64,000 bases of DNA from Mycobacterium sp. 4858 (GCF_900240975.1 NZ_LT968775.1:1364001-1428000); one strand, 5' to 3'; counted from the stretch's first letter, positions 16,567 to 27,887 are shown. Numbers and translations are program-made. The notes: generated by a model not told the origin, from the letters alone.

Positions 16567-17535
16567 TCAGGGCTTCGCGCGCCCGGAGCGGCTCAGCCGC
16601 CACTCCGGCGGGAAGTTCAGGTCGTTGTCCTTGACCACATTGTTCAGGCCCTTCTCGAAGGTGCCCGCGGTCAGGTCGACCTCTTCTGCGTCGTTGGTGA
16701 TCATCGGGAGCATGCCCTCGACCATGCCGGTGAGCAGGCTGCCGAAGTATTCGCCTTTGTGCTGTTTGTAGAGCTCCAGGAAGGTCTTCTGCACCGCGAC
16801 CGTGTCGGTCGGCCGGGAGCGCGAACACGCCATCGCGTACTTCAGCGTCTCTTCTTCCAGCTTCTCCCGGGGCACCACGCTGTTGATGAAGCCGCATTCG
16901 TACATCTCTTTGGCGGTGAACGGGCGCCCGGTGAACAGCATTTCGGAGAACTTGCGCAGGCCCATCGTCTCGGCCCACCACCACAGCCGCGGGCCCCAGC
17001 CCACGTAGCGGAAGGCCGGGTGCCCGAACAGGGCGTCGTCGGAGGACACCACCAGGTCCGCGTCGCCGGCCTGGTAGAAATGCCAGCCGTAGCAATAGCC
17101 CTTGGCCTCGATGATGCTGATCTTGCGCAGCTCCTGAAGCGGGCGGTTTCCGGCGCGGGCCTTGGCGTAGAAGTCGGTGACCGTCGACAGGTAGCGGTAG
17201 GACCCGCCGGGCGGGTACTTGACGTCGTCGTCGTTGATCGCCAGCTCGTGCAGCAGCGGCATCCCGGGGTTCTCCAGCATTCCCCGCTGTTCGGGCAGAT
17301 CGCCACCGCTCCCGAAATCCTCACCCTCGCCGCGGATCACGACGACCTTGACGTCGTCGTCGACGTTGCACTTGTGGATCAGGTCGGCGTAGTTCTGCCG
17401 CATGCCCAGGGTGGTGGAATTCAACTCCTCGGGTCGGTTGAAGGTGATGTAGGCGATCCGGTTCTTCTTGTCCTTCTCGAACTTGATGAACCGCTCGGCT
17501 TCCTTCTTCATTTCTTCGTAGTCGTACTCGGGCAT
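16567..17535 (-). CDS. Enoyl-CoA hydratase/isomerase (crotonase) family protein without the usual catalytic Glu pair
   Basis: The 322-residue crotonase starts at ATG 17535 (MPEYDYEEM), preceded by GGTGGAGAAG; a GTG 12 bases upstream is less likely. The oxyanion regions are visible: GEGEDFGSGGDL (first loop) and EAKGYCYGWHFYQAGDADLVV (second). The two glutamates of true hydratases are not seen: the equivalents fall in WHFYQAGD and FGHPAFRYVG. It may therefore act as an isomerase, a C-C hydrolase or a decarboxylase on an acyl-CoA. It lies between the CoA-transferase and a mycofactocin-type SDR in one minus-strand cluster. Confidence 0.85.
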   Translation of the reverse strand: MPEYDYEEMKKEAERFIKFEKDKKNRIAYITFNRPEELNSTTLGMRQNYADLIHKCNVDDDVKVVVIRGEGEDFGSGGDLPEQRGMLENPGMPLLHELAINDDDVKYPPGGSYRYLSTVTDFYAKARAGNRPLQELRKISIIEAKGYCYGWHFYQAGDADLVVSSDDALFGHPAFRYVGWGPRLWWWAETMGLRKFSEMLFTGRPFTAKEMYECGFINSVVPREKLEEETLKYAMACSRSRPTDTVAVQKTFLELYKQHKGEYFGSLLTGMVEGMLPMITNDAEEVDLTAGTFEKGLNNVVKDNDLNFPPEWRLSRSGRAKP

Positions 17536-17565
17536 GGTCTTCTCCACCTTCTCTTGAACGTGCGC

Positions 17566-18402
17566 CTATTTGAGCAAGCTGCCCGCGTCGACGGGAAGCG
17601 AAACGCCGGTGACATAACGCGATTCGTCAGAGGCGAGGAACAGGACCGCGTTGCTGATGTCAGCGGGTTCCATCCACGGCACGGGCAGGGTGTGCATCAT
17701 CTGGGAAATGGGGGCGAAGGCGTCCGGTCCCGGGTTTTCCAGGTCGGGGCGGAACAGTCGAAACGTATTGTCGTTCATCACCATTGTGGTGCTGACCTGG
17801 CTGGGTAGCACCGCGTTGACGCGGATCATGTGCGGGCCCAGCTCCACGGCGAAGGCACGCATCAGGCCGATGACGCCGTGTTTGGCCGCGACGTAGTGGC
17901 CGGTGTTCGGATAGGCCTTGAGCCCGCCGACCGAGCTGGTCAGCACGATCGATCCGCCCCGGCCGCCCGCGAGTACGTGCGGGACGCCGGCTTTGACCGT
18001 GTGCCAGACGCCGGTCAGGTTGATGTCGATCATGTCCTGCCAGACGTTCTCCCGAATCTTGTGCAGCTTCCTGCCGTCGGTGCCCACGCCCGCGTTCGCG
18101 ACGATGATGTCGAGCCGCCCGAGCTGTTCCACACCCCCGTCCACCGCGGATTTGAGCCCCTCGTAGTCGCGGACGTCCACCTGCGCGGTGACGACGCGAC
18201 GGTCCTGGGCTTTCACCAAGTCGGCCGTCTCGGCCAGGTCTTGCGGCGTCGAGTGGGGATAGGCCAGGTTTTCGATCGGCCCGCAGACGTCGATCGCGAT
18301 GATGTCGGCGCCCTCCTGCGCCAGGCGCACCGCATGGCTGCGGCCCTGGCCCCGGGCGGCGCCGCTGACGAACGCGACCTTGCCCTCGACGCGGCCGGTC
18401 AT
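17566..18402 (-). CDS. Mycofactocin-coupled SDR family oxidoreductase
   Basis: A 278-residue SDR starting at ATG 18402, overlapping the P450 stop by 4 bases (ATGA). It shows the form typical of mycofactocin-coupled SDRs: GKVAFVSGAARGQGRSHAVRLAQEGADIIAID, followed by an insert (about 40-62, IENLAYPHSTPQDLAETADLV) before the next strand. Catalytic residues are Ser in LTSSVGG and Tyr/Lys in HYVAAKHG. Enzymes of this subfamily hold NAD tightly and pass electrons to mycofactocin rather than free NAD. No mycofactocin biosynthesis gene is in the window. It probably oxidises the alcohol made by the adjacent P450. Confidence 0.88.
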   Translation of the reverse strand: MTGRVEGKVAFVSGAARGQGRSHAVRLAQEGADIIAIDVCGPIENLAYPHSTPQDLAETADLVKAQDRRVVTAQVDVRDYEGLKSAVDGGVEQLGRLDIIVANAGVGTDGRKLHKIRENVWQDMIDINLTGVWHTVKAGVPHVLAGGRGGSIVLTSSVGGLKAYPNTGHYVAAKHGVIGLMRAFAVELGPHMIRVNAVLPSQVSTTMVMNDNTFRLFRPDLENPGPDAFAPISQMMHTLPVPWMEPADISNAVLFLASDESRYVTGVSLPVDAGSLLK

Positions 18403-19604
18403 CTGGGCACCAGGGCAGGCATGCACTCCCAGCCGCGCACCGTCGACGTCGGGCTCAGCGTGGCATTGGCCAGGTCGATCTCCCACTCCGGGAATCGCTT
18501 CAAGATCTCCTCCAACGCGACCCGGCCCTCCAGGCGCGCGAGCGCCGATCCCAGGCAGAAGTGGGTGCCCACACTGAAGGTGAGGTGGGGGCGGACGGTC
18601 CGGTGGATGTTGAATTCGCCGGCGTCGGGCCCGAATTGGCGTTCGTCGCGGCAGGCCGCACCGATGAGCATCATCAGGACACTGCCCTCGGGCACCGTCC
18701 GGCCATAGAGCTCGACGTCGCGGGTCACATACCGCGAAACGTGGGGGGCGGGCGGCTCGTAGCGCAGCAACTCCTCGATCGCCTGCGGGATCAGCTCGGG
18801 ATGCGCGGCAAGGTCGCGACGCTGGTCGGGGTGCTCGGCGAGAACCTTTCCGGCCCAACCGATCAGCCTGGTCGTGGTCTCGTTGCCCGCGCCGGCCACG
18901 ACGTTGAGGTAGACCAGGATCTCGTCGCGGGTGAGCCGCCGCGTGGTGCCGGCCTCGTCGACGAATTCGACGTTGAGCAGCTCGGTCATGATGTCATCCG
19001 ACGGATGGTCGGCGCGCCAGTCGATGTAGGCCTCGAACTGCTCGCCCACCGACAGCCCGTGCTCGGCCGCGGCCATCGGCTTGCCCGCCTCGGTGCGCAG
19101 CTGCGCGTTGCCGCGGTCCCGGATGTACACCTGGTCGTCCTCCGGGATGCCGAGCAGCGAGCTGATGACCTTCATCGGCATCTGTGCGCCGAGGTCGGCG
19201 ACGAAGTCGAAGTGCCCCGAGCCGATCAGCGGGTCCAGCAGTTGGGCGCAGTAGTCGCGGATCATCGGCTCGAGCGCCGCGATCCGTCGTGGGGTGAACA
19301 TCCGCGACAACAGCTTGCGGTGCACGTCGTGAATCGGCGGGTCTTCGAAGATGAGCATCCCCGAGGGAATCTCGAGGTTCGCCTTGATCAATTCCAAAAT
19401 GGCGCCCCGGGCGGAACTGAAAGTCGCGTGGTCGACCAGCGCTTTGTTCACGTCGGCATATCGGCTCACCGCGAAAAAGTCGTATTCGGCGTTGTAGTAA
19501 AGCGGCGCCTCTTCGCGCAGCCGCGCGAACATCGGATACGGGTCGGCGATCAGCTCGACGTCGTACGGGTCGAATCGCACATGGCTCTCGGTGCTCGTCG
19601 TCAC
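18399..19604 (-). CDS. Cytochrome P450
   Basis: This 401-residue P450 has I-helix AGAGNETT (about 241-248), the K-helix ELLRYEPPAP (ExxR), and haem loop FSVGTHFCLG at 343-352 with Cys350. The Asn in AGNETT replaces the more usual His or Asp; this variant is common in actinobacterial P450s. It is the first gene of the minus-strand cluster that continues with the mycofactocin-type SDR, crotonase, CoA-transferase and SDR, which reads like hydroxylation, oxidation and CoA-ester processing of a lipid. A palindrome shared with the TetR gene lies 149 bases upstream. Confidence 0.93.
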   Translation of the reverse strand: MTTSTESHVRFDPYDVELIADPYPMFARLREEAPLYYNAEYDFFAVSRYADVNKALVDHATFSSARGAILELIKANLEIPSGMLIFEDPPIHDVHRKLLSRMFTPRRIAALEPMIRDYCAQLLDPLIGSGHFDFVADLGAQMPMKVISSLLGIPEDDQVYIRDRGNAQLRTEAGKPMAAAEHGLSVGEQFEAYIDWRADHPSDDIMTELLNVEFVDEAGTTRRLTRDEILVYLNVVAGAGNETTTRLIGWAGKVLAEHPDQRRDLAAHPELIPQAIEELLRYEPPAPHVSRYVTRDVELYGRTVPEGSVLMMLIGAACRDERQFGPDAGEFNIHRTVRPHLTFSVGTHFCLGSALARLEGRVALEEILKRFPEWEIDLANATLSPTSTVRGWECMPALVPR

Positions 19605-19752
19605 GAAATCCCTCCTACGGGAGCCTTTTACCGGGCATCCCCGCCACCTGGCAGCGCCGGATCCGGATCGGGCAATTTATACACTCCGCTTAATTGCATT
19701 TGCTGCGACTTGCGCATGGGCTGGGTCGAAATCCGCCCCTCAGCGTGGCTTA

Positions 19753-19769
19753 ACTCTATTCTCGTAGAG
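19753..19769. promoter_or_regulatory. TetR operator candidate upstream of the P450 operon
   Basis: ACTCTATTCTCGTAGAG contains inverted arms CTCTA and TAGAG around 6 bases. A second copy with 14 of 17 positions identical lies at 20515-20531 before the TetR gene. The shared site suggests that this regulator controls both itself and the P450 cluster. Confidence 0.6.
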
Positions 19770-19809
19770 AACCATACGGGGAATGGTCTGGCAAGACCCC
19801 ATGCCGTGC

Positions 19810-20490
19810 TCACCCAGTCGCCGTGGCGCGCCGCACCGGGCGCCGTCCTGCGGACTCGGTCAGCCGGCCCCGGTGGGGGCTGCGCAGAATGCCGGCCGCG
19901 ATGGCCGAAAGGATCCCGTCGAGCCGCTCGGGGGTGTCGACGATCCGGTCGCCGTGTGCGAACCGCAGCAGCAGGCCGTTGATGAACGTCAGCGTCACGT
20001 TGCTCAGATCCTCGACCACCGCGGGATCCAGGTCCGCGCCGTGCGGCATGAGCTGAACCAGGATCTCGCGATGCAGCTTGGTGAACTCGTCGGTGGCGCG
20101 CTGCAGGATGGCGGCCAGCGACGGGTCGCGGGCGGCCTGCATGGTCAGCTCGTAGCGGGCCCTGGTCCTGGACAATTGCGGCTCGTCGCCGGATCGGATG
20201 ACCACCTGCGACAGCCGCGAGGGCGACGGGTTGCCTCCCCGGCCGTCGGAGTCGTCGGCGACGGACTGCAGGTCGGCGAGGTCCAGCTCGGCGAGGCGTT
20301 CGGCCACGGCGCGCAGCAACGCCGAGCGGGTGCGGAAATAGAACGACGTCGTCCCGTCGGGCACCTCGGCCTTGCGGTCCACCTTGAGATGGCTCAGCCC
20401 CTTGGCCCCGTCGTCGGCCAACAACTGAATCGCCGCATCGCAAAGGTCGCGGCGGCGCGCACCGGGATTAGGCTTGCGACGTTGCTCCAT
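19810..20490 (-). CDS. TetR family transcriptional regulator
   Basis: A 226-residue regulator with N-terminal helix-turn-helix RRRDLCDAAIQLLADDGAKGLSHLKVDRKAEVPDGTTSFYFRTRSALLRAV (residues 12-62), in which the Tyr/Phe-Tyr-Phe before the last helix is typical of TetR. The C-terminal domain should sense a small ligand. It lies just upstream of the P450 cluster on the same strand, and its own start at 20490 is 25 bases from a copy of the operator also found before the P450. Confidence 0.88.
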   Translation of the reverse strand: MEQRRKPNPGARRRDLCDAAIQLLADDGAKGLSHLKVDRKAEVPDGTTSFYFRTRSALLRAVAERLAELDLADLQSVADDSDGRGGNPSPSRLSQVVIRSGDEPQLSRTRARYELTMQAARDPSLAAILQRATDEFTKLHREILVQLMPHGADLDPAVVEDLSNVTLTFINGLLLRFAHGDRIVDTPERLDGILSAIAAGILRSPHRGRLTESAGRRPVRRATATG

Positions 20491-20514
20491 GGCGTCCTCT
20501 CCGCTCGAGACGCT

Positions 20515-20531
20515 ACTCTATATTCGTAGTG
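20515..20531. promoter_or_regulatory. TetR operator candidate upstream of the TetR gene
   Basis: ACTCTATATTCGTAGTG is the partner of the site at 19753-19769. It lies between the TetR start (20490, minus) and the start of the divergent secreted-protein gene (20603, plus), so binding could affect both. Arms CTAC (20513-20516) and GTAG (20526-20529) add symmetry. Confidence 0.6.
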
Positions 20532-20602
20532 CCGGTAAAGCGTGCCGCCCCCTTTTGTGCCGGGCTCATTTGCGGTGCGGTTCCGGCTGGAAGAATGGCC
20601 GG

Positions 20603-21250
20603 ATGATTCGACGCCGGACCGGTGACCCGGTGGACGCGGTGACGCACCGGCCCACGCGTGGCCGATTGCGCGTCACGGCCGCCTGGCTGGCGTGCAGTGG
20701 CTTGCTCGGCGCGCTGACGTGCGCCTGCCACGCGACGCGGCACCAGGCGGCGCCCACCACGTCGACCACTACCCCGGCACCCACGACAACCGCGCCGGTC
20801 ACGCCGGCCGCACCCATCGTGAAAATCGCGCCGCTGCCGGTTCGCCCGGTCAACAAGTCGCAGCCGACCAGCCCGCAGAAGTGCCCGGCCGCCGACCCGA
20901 ATCACGGCGTGGCGCCGACCGATCCGCTCACCACGTGCGACATCGGGCGAACAACGTTGTACATGCTCGGCCCGGAGACCATGCAACTCGGGCTGCTGCA
21001 CGTCGACCCGCCGAGGTCGCTGACCGCGGGTTTTTACGACGTGACCCTGAGCCTGGATCCCTCGTCGGCGGCCGCATGGGCGTCATACACCGGCGCCCAC
21101 CTGCAGGACCACGTGGCCTTCGTCCGCGACAATCTCGTCATCGAGGCGCCGATCATCGAAGAACAGGTCACTTCCGGACGCATCGCGCTGACCACCCAAA
21201 CGGCCGAGGGGGCCGCACAACTGGCCCAGCTGGCCGGTCGGCCCACCTGA
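20603..21250 (+). CDS. Exported protein with SecDF P1 head-like domain
   Basis: The ATG at 20603 gives 215 residues; upstream in-frame starts would run through the operator. After a basic N-terminus comes a hydrophobic segment (VTAAWLACSGLLGALTCACH, about 25-44), either a signal peptide or a poor lipobox at LTCAC. A Thr/Pro linker follows (APTTSTTTPAPTTTAP). The C-terminal 100 residues (AFVRDNLVIEAPIIEEQVTSGRIAL) resemble the P1 head of SecD, seen in a family of stand-alone exported actinobacterial proteins whose role is unknown. It is transcribed away from the TetR gene. Confidence 0.72.
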   Translation: MIRRRTGDPVDAVTHRPTRGRLRVTAAWLACSGLLGALTCACHATRHQAAPTTSTTTPAPTTTAPVTPAAPIVKIAPLPVRPVNKSQPTSPQKCPAADPNHGVAPTDPLTTCDIGRTTLYMLGPETMQLGLLHVDPPRSLTAGFYDVTLSLDPSSAAAWASYTGAHLQDHVAFVRDNLVIEAPIIEEQVTSGRIALTTQTAEGAAQLAQLAGRPT

Positions 21251-21332
21251 CACGGCGCCCGGCGTCCGCGTATTCGGGTCTCCGCCAGGGGAATTCTTGC
21301 GGAGATCAGCCCCGAGGCCGGCTACCCCGGGA

Positions 21333-21584
21333 TCAGGTGCAGGGAACCCCGTGCGGGCCGCCGATCCAATGGCCGGGCGGGGCCTGCCAGGGACAAATCT
21401 GCTTGACCTGCCCAGGCGGCAGCGGATTCCAGTGACCATCGTCGACCACGTGCGGACCCGGTGGGACCGGCGGAGGCCACGGTCCCGGGTGGGCCTGCGC
21501 CACGCCGGTACCGAGACCGAGTGCCGCCGCGCTCAACGCGCCGGCGACGGCGGCTTGACCTGCGATTTTCTTGAGATTCACCAT
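21333..21584 (-). CDS. Small secreted Pro-rich protein
   Basis: The ATG at 21584 follows GAGAGGGGG and gives 83 residues: MVNLKKIAGQAAVAGALSAA begins a classical signal peptide ending near GVAQA-HPG. The mature part of about 50 residues is rich in Pro, Gly and Trp and has two cysteines (ICPWQ and the C-terminal PCT) that could form a disulphide. Related short exported proteins with nearly the same signal peptide occur widely in mycobacteria and have no known function. Confidence 0.78.
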   Translation of the reverse strand: MVNLKKIAGQAAVAGALSAAALGLGTGVAQAHPGPWPPPVPPGPHVVDDGHWNPLPPGQVKQICPWQAPPGHWIGGPHGVPCT

Positions 21585-21719
21585 TTCTGGCCCCCTCTCG
21601 GTCCAGGGCTCGCCAGAGGCGGCGTCCGCGCTGCGCGGATAGGACCGATTTCCCGACCTCAAATTGTCACGAGAGGGTTACCCCAGGTCGCTAAGTAGCA
21701 AACCTCTCGGGGAGCCGAC

Positions 21720-23003
21720 TCAGCCATCGCGGTCGGCGGCGGGGCGGCGCGCGAACGCGGGGGCATGCTCGGGCCGCACGCCGACGCCGACGAAGTAGGC
21801 CGGTACGGCCGACAGCCACGGCAGCCGCTGCATCAGGCCGAGCAGCGCCGCCGGCGGCGTGGGATCCGCACCGCGCAGCAACGGCCCGAGCAACATCCGG
21901 TGCAGCACCTGCTGGACCAGTTGCGTCACCACCGTGGGGAACACGCGCCTGCGGTGCACCGCGGCGAGTTCGCGCCGGCCGACCCGGTGCCGCCGCAGCG
22001 GTTCAGCCAGCACCGTCGCGGCGGCGACGGCATCCTGGACGGCGAGGTTGATGCCGACGCCGCCCAGCGGCGACATCGCGTGCGCCGCATCGCCGATGCA
22101 CAGCAGCCCCCGAGTGTGCCAGCGACGGAGCCGATTCACGTGCACGTCCAGGTGTTTGACGTCGTCCATGGATTGCAGCGCCGCCACCGATTCGGGCATA
22201 TCGGGAAGCAGCTCTTGGACGTCGCGCCGGAACGCCTCGATGCCGCGCGCCCGCAGCTGGGCGTCGGTGCCCTTCGGCCCGAGATACGCGATCTGGAAAT
22301 AGCCCTCGCGCGGGATCACGGCGAGCCCCTTGCCCGGGCCCAACCGTGGCAGGAACGAATATTCGGTGTCTTCCTTGTGCGGCAACCGAAACCACCACAC
22401 GTCGAACTTCACCGGGTATTCGCGCGCCTCAAGCCCCGCCGCCCGGCGCGCGACCGACCAGCGGCCGTCGCAGGCCACGGTCAACTCCGCCCGCAGTTCG
22501 CCCGGACCGTCGGGACCGCGGTAGCGCACTCCGGCAACCCTGCCGTCGTCCCACAGGAGCCCGGTGACTTCGGTGTTCATCCGCAGCGAGAAGCTCGGCT
22601 CCGCCTGTGCCGCATCGGCCAGCAGGTTGAGCAGGTCCCACTGCGGCACCATCGCGACGAAGGGATGCGGCTGGCGCAACCGCTCGAAGTCGACGTAGGT
22701 CACCGACCGCCCGTCGGATTCGAGCTTCGCGGTGCGGACCTCGGTGAAAGGCAACGCCGCGAAGGGTTCCCACAGCCCCAGCTCGTCGAGCAGTCGCATG
22801 GTGGTCGGGTGGACGGTGTCGCCGCGGAAGTCCCGCAGGAAGTCGCCGTGCTTCTCCATCAGGGTCACCTGGACACCCGCCCGGGCCAGTAACAGCCCCA
22901 GCACCATGCCGGCCGGGCCGCCACCGACGATCGCGCACGTCGTCGTCTCAGCTGTCGTCTCAACTGTCGTCTCAGCTGTCGTCTCAGCTGTCGTCTCAGC
23001 CAT
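21720..23003 (-). CDS. FAD-dependent aromatic-type monooxygenase (PHBH fold)
   Basis: The 427-residue flavoprotein hydroxylase has the three FAD motifs: GGGPAG (about residues 28-33), the DG stretch in TVACDGRWSVAR, and the GD motif in LCIGDAAHAMSPLGGVGINLAVQDA. It should use NAD(P)H and O2 to hydroxylate an aromatic or polyketide-like substrate. The N-terminus before the Rossmann strand is an unusual stretch of Ala-Glu-Thr-Thr repeats encoded by a tandem 12-bp repeat. The downstream end of the sulfatase gene is 13 bases from its start, so the two may be co-transcribed. Confidence 0.88.
   Translation of the reverse strand: MAETTAETTAETTVETTAETTTCAIVGGGPAGMVLGLLLARAGVQVTLMEKHGDFLRDFRGDTVHPTTMRLLDELGLWEPFAALPFTEVRTAKLESDGRSVTYVDFERLRQPHPFVAMVPQWDLLNLLADAAQAEPSFSLRMNTEVTGLLWDDGRVAGVRYRGPDGPGELRAELTVACDGRWSVARRAAGLEAREYPVKFDVWWFRLPHKEDTEYSFLPRLGPGKGLAVIPREGYFQIAYLGPKGTDAQLRARGIEAFRRDVQELLPDMPESVAALQSMDDVKHLDVHVNRLRRWHTRGLLCIGDAAHAMSPLGGVGINLAVQDAVAAATVLAEPLRRHRVGRRELAAVHRRRVFPTVVTQLVQQVLHRMLLGPLLRGADPTPPAALLGLMQRLPWLSAVPAYFVGVGVRPEHAPAFARRPAADRDG
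22942..23001. repeat. Five tandem 12-bp repeats encoding (A/V)ETT
   Basis: Five adjacent units of GTCGTCTCAGCT, with one internal base change in unit 2 and one at the end of unit 5, lie in frame at the very 5' end of the FAD monooxygenase. Because the unit is a multiple of three, copy-number changes would alter only the length of the N-terminal tail, not the frame. Confidence 0.9.
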
Positions 23004-23016
23004 CAGAACTCACCCG

Positions 23017-25749
<2,733 letters not shown>

Positions 25750-25753
25750 TGGC

Positions 25754-26572
25754 TTAGAACTCGAAGCGGTTCAGCACGTCGTAGTTGCGGGCGCCCGCAA
25801 ACCACATCACCCGGTAGATGGTCCGCACCGCCGTCGAGTCGATCCGCTGGTAGCCCGCCAGGGTCGACGTCTGTTCGAGCAACCGCAGCCTGGGGTTCCA
25901 CGCCTGCAGCTCCCGCGCGTCGCGGATACCCCACTTGATGATCCCCCTGGTGAACAGCTTCGACAGCAGCGGCGCCAGCGCCGACAGCGTGTCGAAATGC
26001 ATTTCCCCACAGTCGAATCGGTCGGTCAACCGCTGTAGCAGCTGCCGCACCTGCTGCTCGGTCAAATACATCAGCAGGCCCTCGGCGACCACCAGCGTGG
26101 GGCGCCCGGCCGGGACCTGATCCAGCCACCGCGGATCGGTCACCGACGAGCCGATCATCCGGTAGCGCTCCGTGTCGTCGTAGAGCCGCCGCCTCAGCTC
26201 GATCACGGCGGGCTGATCGACGTCGAACCACGAAACCGACGACGGCACCGGCAGCCGGAACGCCCGGCCGTCGAGGCCGCACCCCAGATGCAGCACCACC
26301 GCGTCGGGGTGACGCCGCAGGAACGCCGCGCACCAGTCGTCGAGCGTCTTGGCCCGCAGGGCGACCAGGTACTGGTTGGACGCCGGCAGCGAGCTGCGGT
26401 GGATTCGCTTGAAGTCGTAGTCGATGCGGTCCACCGCTTCCGCGGCGGTCTTGTCATTCAGAATGGGCCGGCGGGAACGGCTTTCGCACGCGCGCAGGTA
26501 GAGCGTGACGAGGTTCGTCCACTCCACCGAGCCCCAGGACACGGAGCTGAAGTCGACTCTGGCGGTGGCCAT
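25754..26572 (-). CDS. SAM-dependent methyltransferase, LCM/TcmP-like family
   Basis: A 272-residue class I methyltransferase starting at ATG 26572 (MATARVDFSSVSWG). The SAM site is VVLHLGCGLDGRAFRL (about residues 88-103) followed by WFDVDQPAVIELRR, and the second signature is TLVVAEGLLMYLTEQQV. This family resembles leucine-carboxyl and TcmP-type O-methyltransferases and is expanded in mycobacteria; substrates are mostly unknown. It begins 5 bases after the amidohydrolase stop, so it is probably in that operon. A much longer frame through the upstream gene is open but not real. Confidence 0.85.
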   Translation of the reverse strand: MATARVDFSSVSWGSVEWTNLVTLYLRACESRSRRPILNDKTAAEAVDRIDYDFKRIHRSSLPASNQYLVALRAKTLDDWCAAFLRRHPDAVVLHLGCGLDGRAFRLPVPSSVSWFDVDQPAVIELRRRLYDDTERYRMIGSSVTDPRWLDQVPAGRPTLVVAEGLLMYLTEQQVRQLLQRLTDRFDCGEMHFDTLSALAPLLSKLFTRGIIKWGIRDARELQAWNPRLRLLEQTSTLAGYQRIDSTAVRTIYRVMWFAGARNYDVLNRFEF

Positions 26573-26577
26573 GTCGG

Positions 26578-27846
26578 TCAGAACGCGTCGGGATCGCGCT
26601 GCACTGCCACCGGCACGGGATGCCGGTACAGGCGGGACGCGTTCTCCCAGGTGAACTTGCGAATCACGTCCGGGGGCAGGTCGCCGACTTGTTCGTGGAT
26701 GGTCTGCTGGGTGTGCGGCCACGTGGAGTCGCAGTGCGGGTAGTCGGCTTCCAGCATGATGTTGTCGACACCGATCCGGTCGCGCTGGACGAACGACGAT
26801 TTGTCCTCCACGGCGCAGAACCAGAAGTTCCGCGTGAAAACCTCCGCCGGAGTGAGGCTTTCGCCCAGGGCCTGCCAGGTGCCGTACATCGCGTGATAGC
26901 TGAGCATGTGGTCGAGCCGATCCAGCAGCCCGGCGACCCAACCGATTCCGCCCTCCGACAGGCAGATCTTCAGGTTGGGGAACCGGCTGGGCAGGCCGGA
27001 ATACAACCAGTCGACGGCCGCGGAGATCGCGTAGGCGAAGAACAACACGCCCTGCACGTCCGGCGGCGCGTCGGCGGTGGTGGACGGCGACGACCCCGAC
27101 GAGCCGATGTGCAGGTTCACCACCGTGTCCGTCTCGGCGCACGCCGCCATCATCGGGTCCCAGTGCCCGGAGTGAATGCTCGGCAGGCCCAGCATCGCCG
27201 GGTTCTCGCTGAACGTCACCGCGTGGAACCCACGCTCGGCGTTCTCGTAGATCATCTTGGCGCCGAGCTCGGGGTCCAGCAGCCAGGGCAGCTGGCACGG
27301 AATGATGCGTTCGGGATACGAGCCCGCCCACACCTCCAGGTGCCAGTCGTTCCACGCGCGCACCGACGCCAGCGCCAGCTCGCGGTCGCCGGTGACCTGC
27401 TGCAGCCGCTGGCCGGCGAATCCGGGGAGAAAGGACGGGAAGTTGAGCGAGGCGTAGATGCCGTTGAGGTCCATGTCCTTGACGCGCTCGTGAATATCCC
27501 AGGCGCCCCGGCGCATTTCGTCGAACCGCACCGGTTCGAAGCCGTATTCGGCCACCGGCCGGCCCACGACCGCGTTGAACCCGACGTTGGGCAGTTCCCG
27601 GCCGTCGTAGACCCAGGTCTGTCCCCCGATGTCGGTTTCCACCACTTTGGGTGCACGGTCGGCGAATTTGCGCGGCAACCGTCCGGTGAAGGTGTCCGGC
27701 GGTTCGACGATGTGATCGTCAACCGAGATCACCGTGTAGCGCCGCGGCGCCCGGGGCGGGTCCGGCAGGAAGGTGACCGAACGCTGCTCACCGGTCTTGG
27801 CGGTGGTGAAGCTGAGGTCGGCGGCCAGCTCGTCGATCGATTTCAC
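26578..27846 (-). CDS. Amidohydrolase-2 family metal-dependent hydrolase
   Basis: This 422-residue ACMSD-like TIM barrel has N-terminal metal ligands in ISVDDHIVEPPDTF (about residues 40-53), a central His in NLHIGSSG, and the C-terminal Asp in LEADYPHCDSTWP near residue 370. It is a distant relative of the amidohydrolase at 5751-6932, but longer at the N-terminus. It follows a class II aldolase and an acyl-CoA ligase and precedes a methyltransferase on the same strand, a grouping consistent with degradation of a ring-derived acid; the exact reaction is not known. Confidence 0.87.
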   Translation of the reverse strand: MKSIDELAADLSFTTAKTGEQRSVTFLPDPPRAPRRYTVISVDDHIVEPPDTFTGRLPRKFADRAPKVVETDIGGQTWVYDGRELPNVGFNAVVGRPVAEYGFEPVRFDEMRRGAWDIHERVKDMDLNGIYASLNFPSFLPGFAGQRLQQVTGDRELALASVRAWNDWHLEVWAGSYPERIIPCQLPWLLDPELGAKMIYENAERGFHAVTFSENPAMLGLPSIHSGHWDPMMAACAETDTVVNLHIGSSGSSPSTTADAPPDVQGVLFFAYAISAAVDWLYSGLPSRFPNLKICLSEGGIGWVAGLLDRLDHMLSYHAMYGTWQALGESLTPAEVFTRNFWFCAVEDKSSFVQRDRIGVDNIMLEADYPHCDSTWPHTQQTIHEQVGDLPPDVIRKFTWENASRLYRHPVPVAVQRDPDAF

Positions 27847-27887
27847 TCGTCAATCTCCTTGCCCGACAGCGTCGTTGAGTGTGCGCT

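Noticed and set aside
14959..17808. 949-residue plus-strand open frame
   Set aside because: It lies antisense to the CoA-transferase, crotonase and SDR genes. Its composition (Gly/Arg/His/Val-rich, no motifs) is that of a shadow frame in GC-rich DNA.
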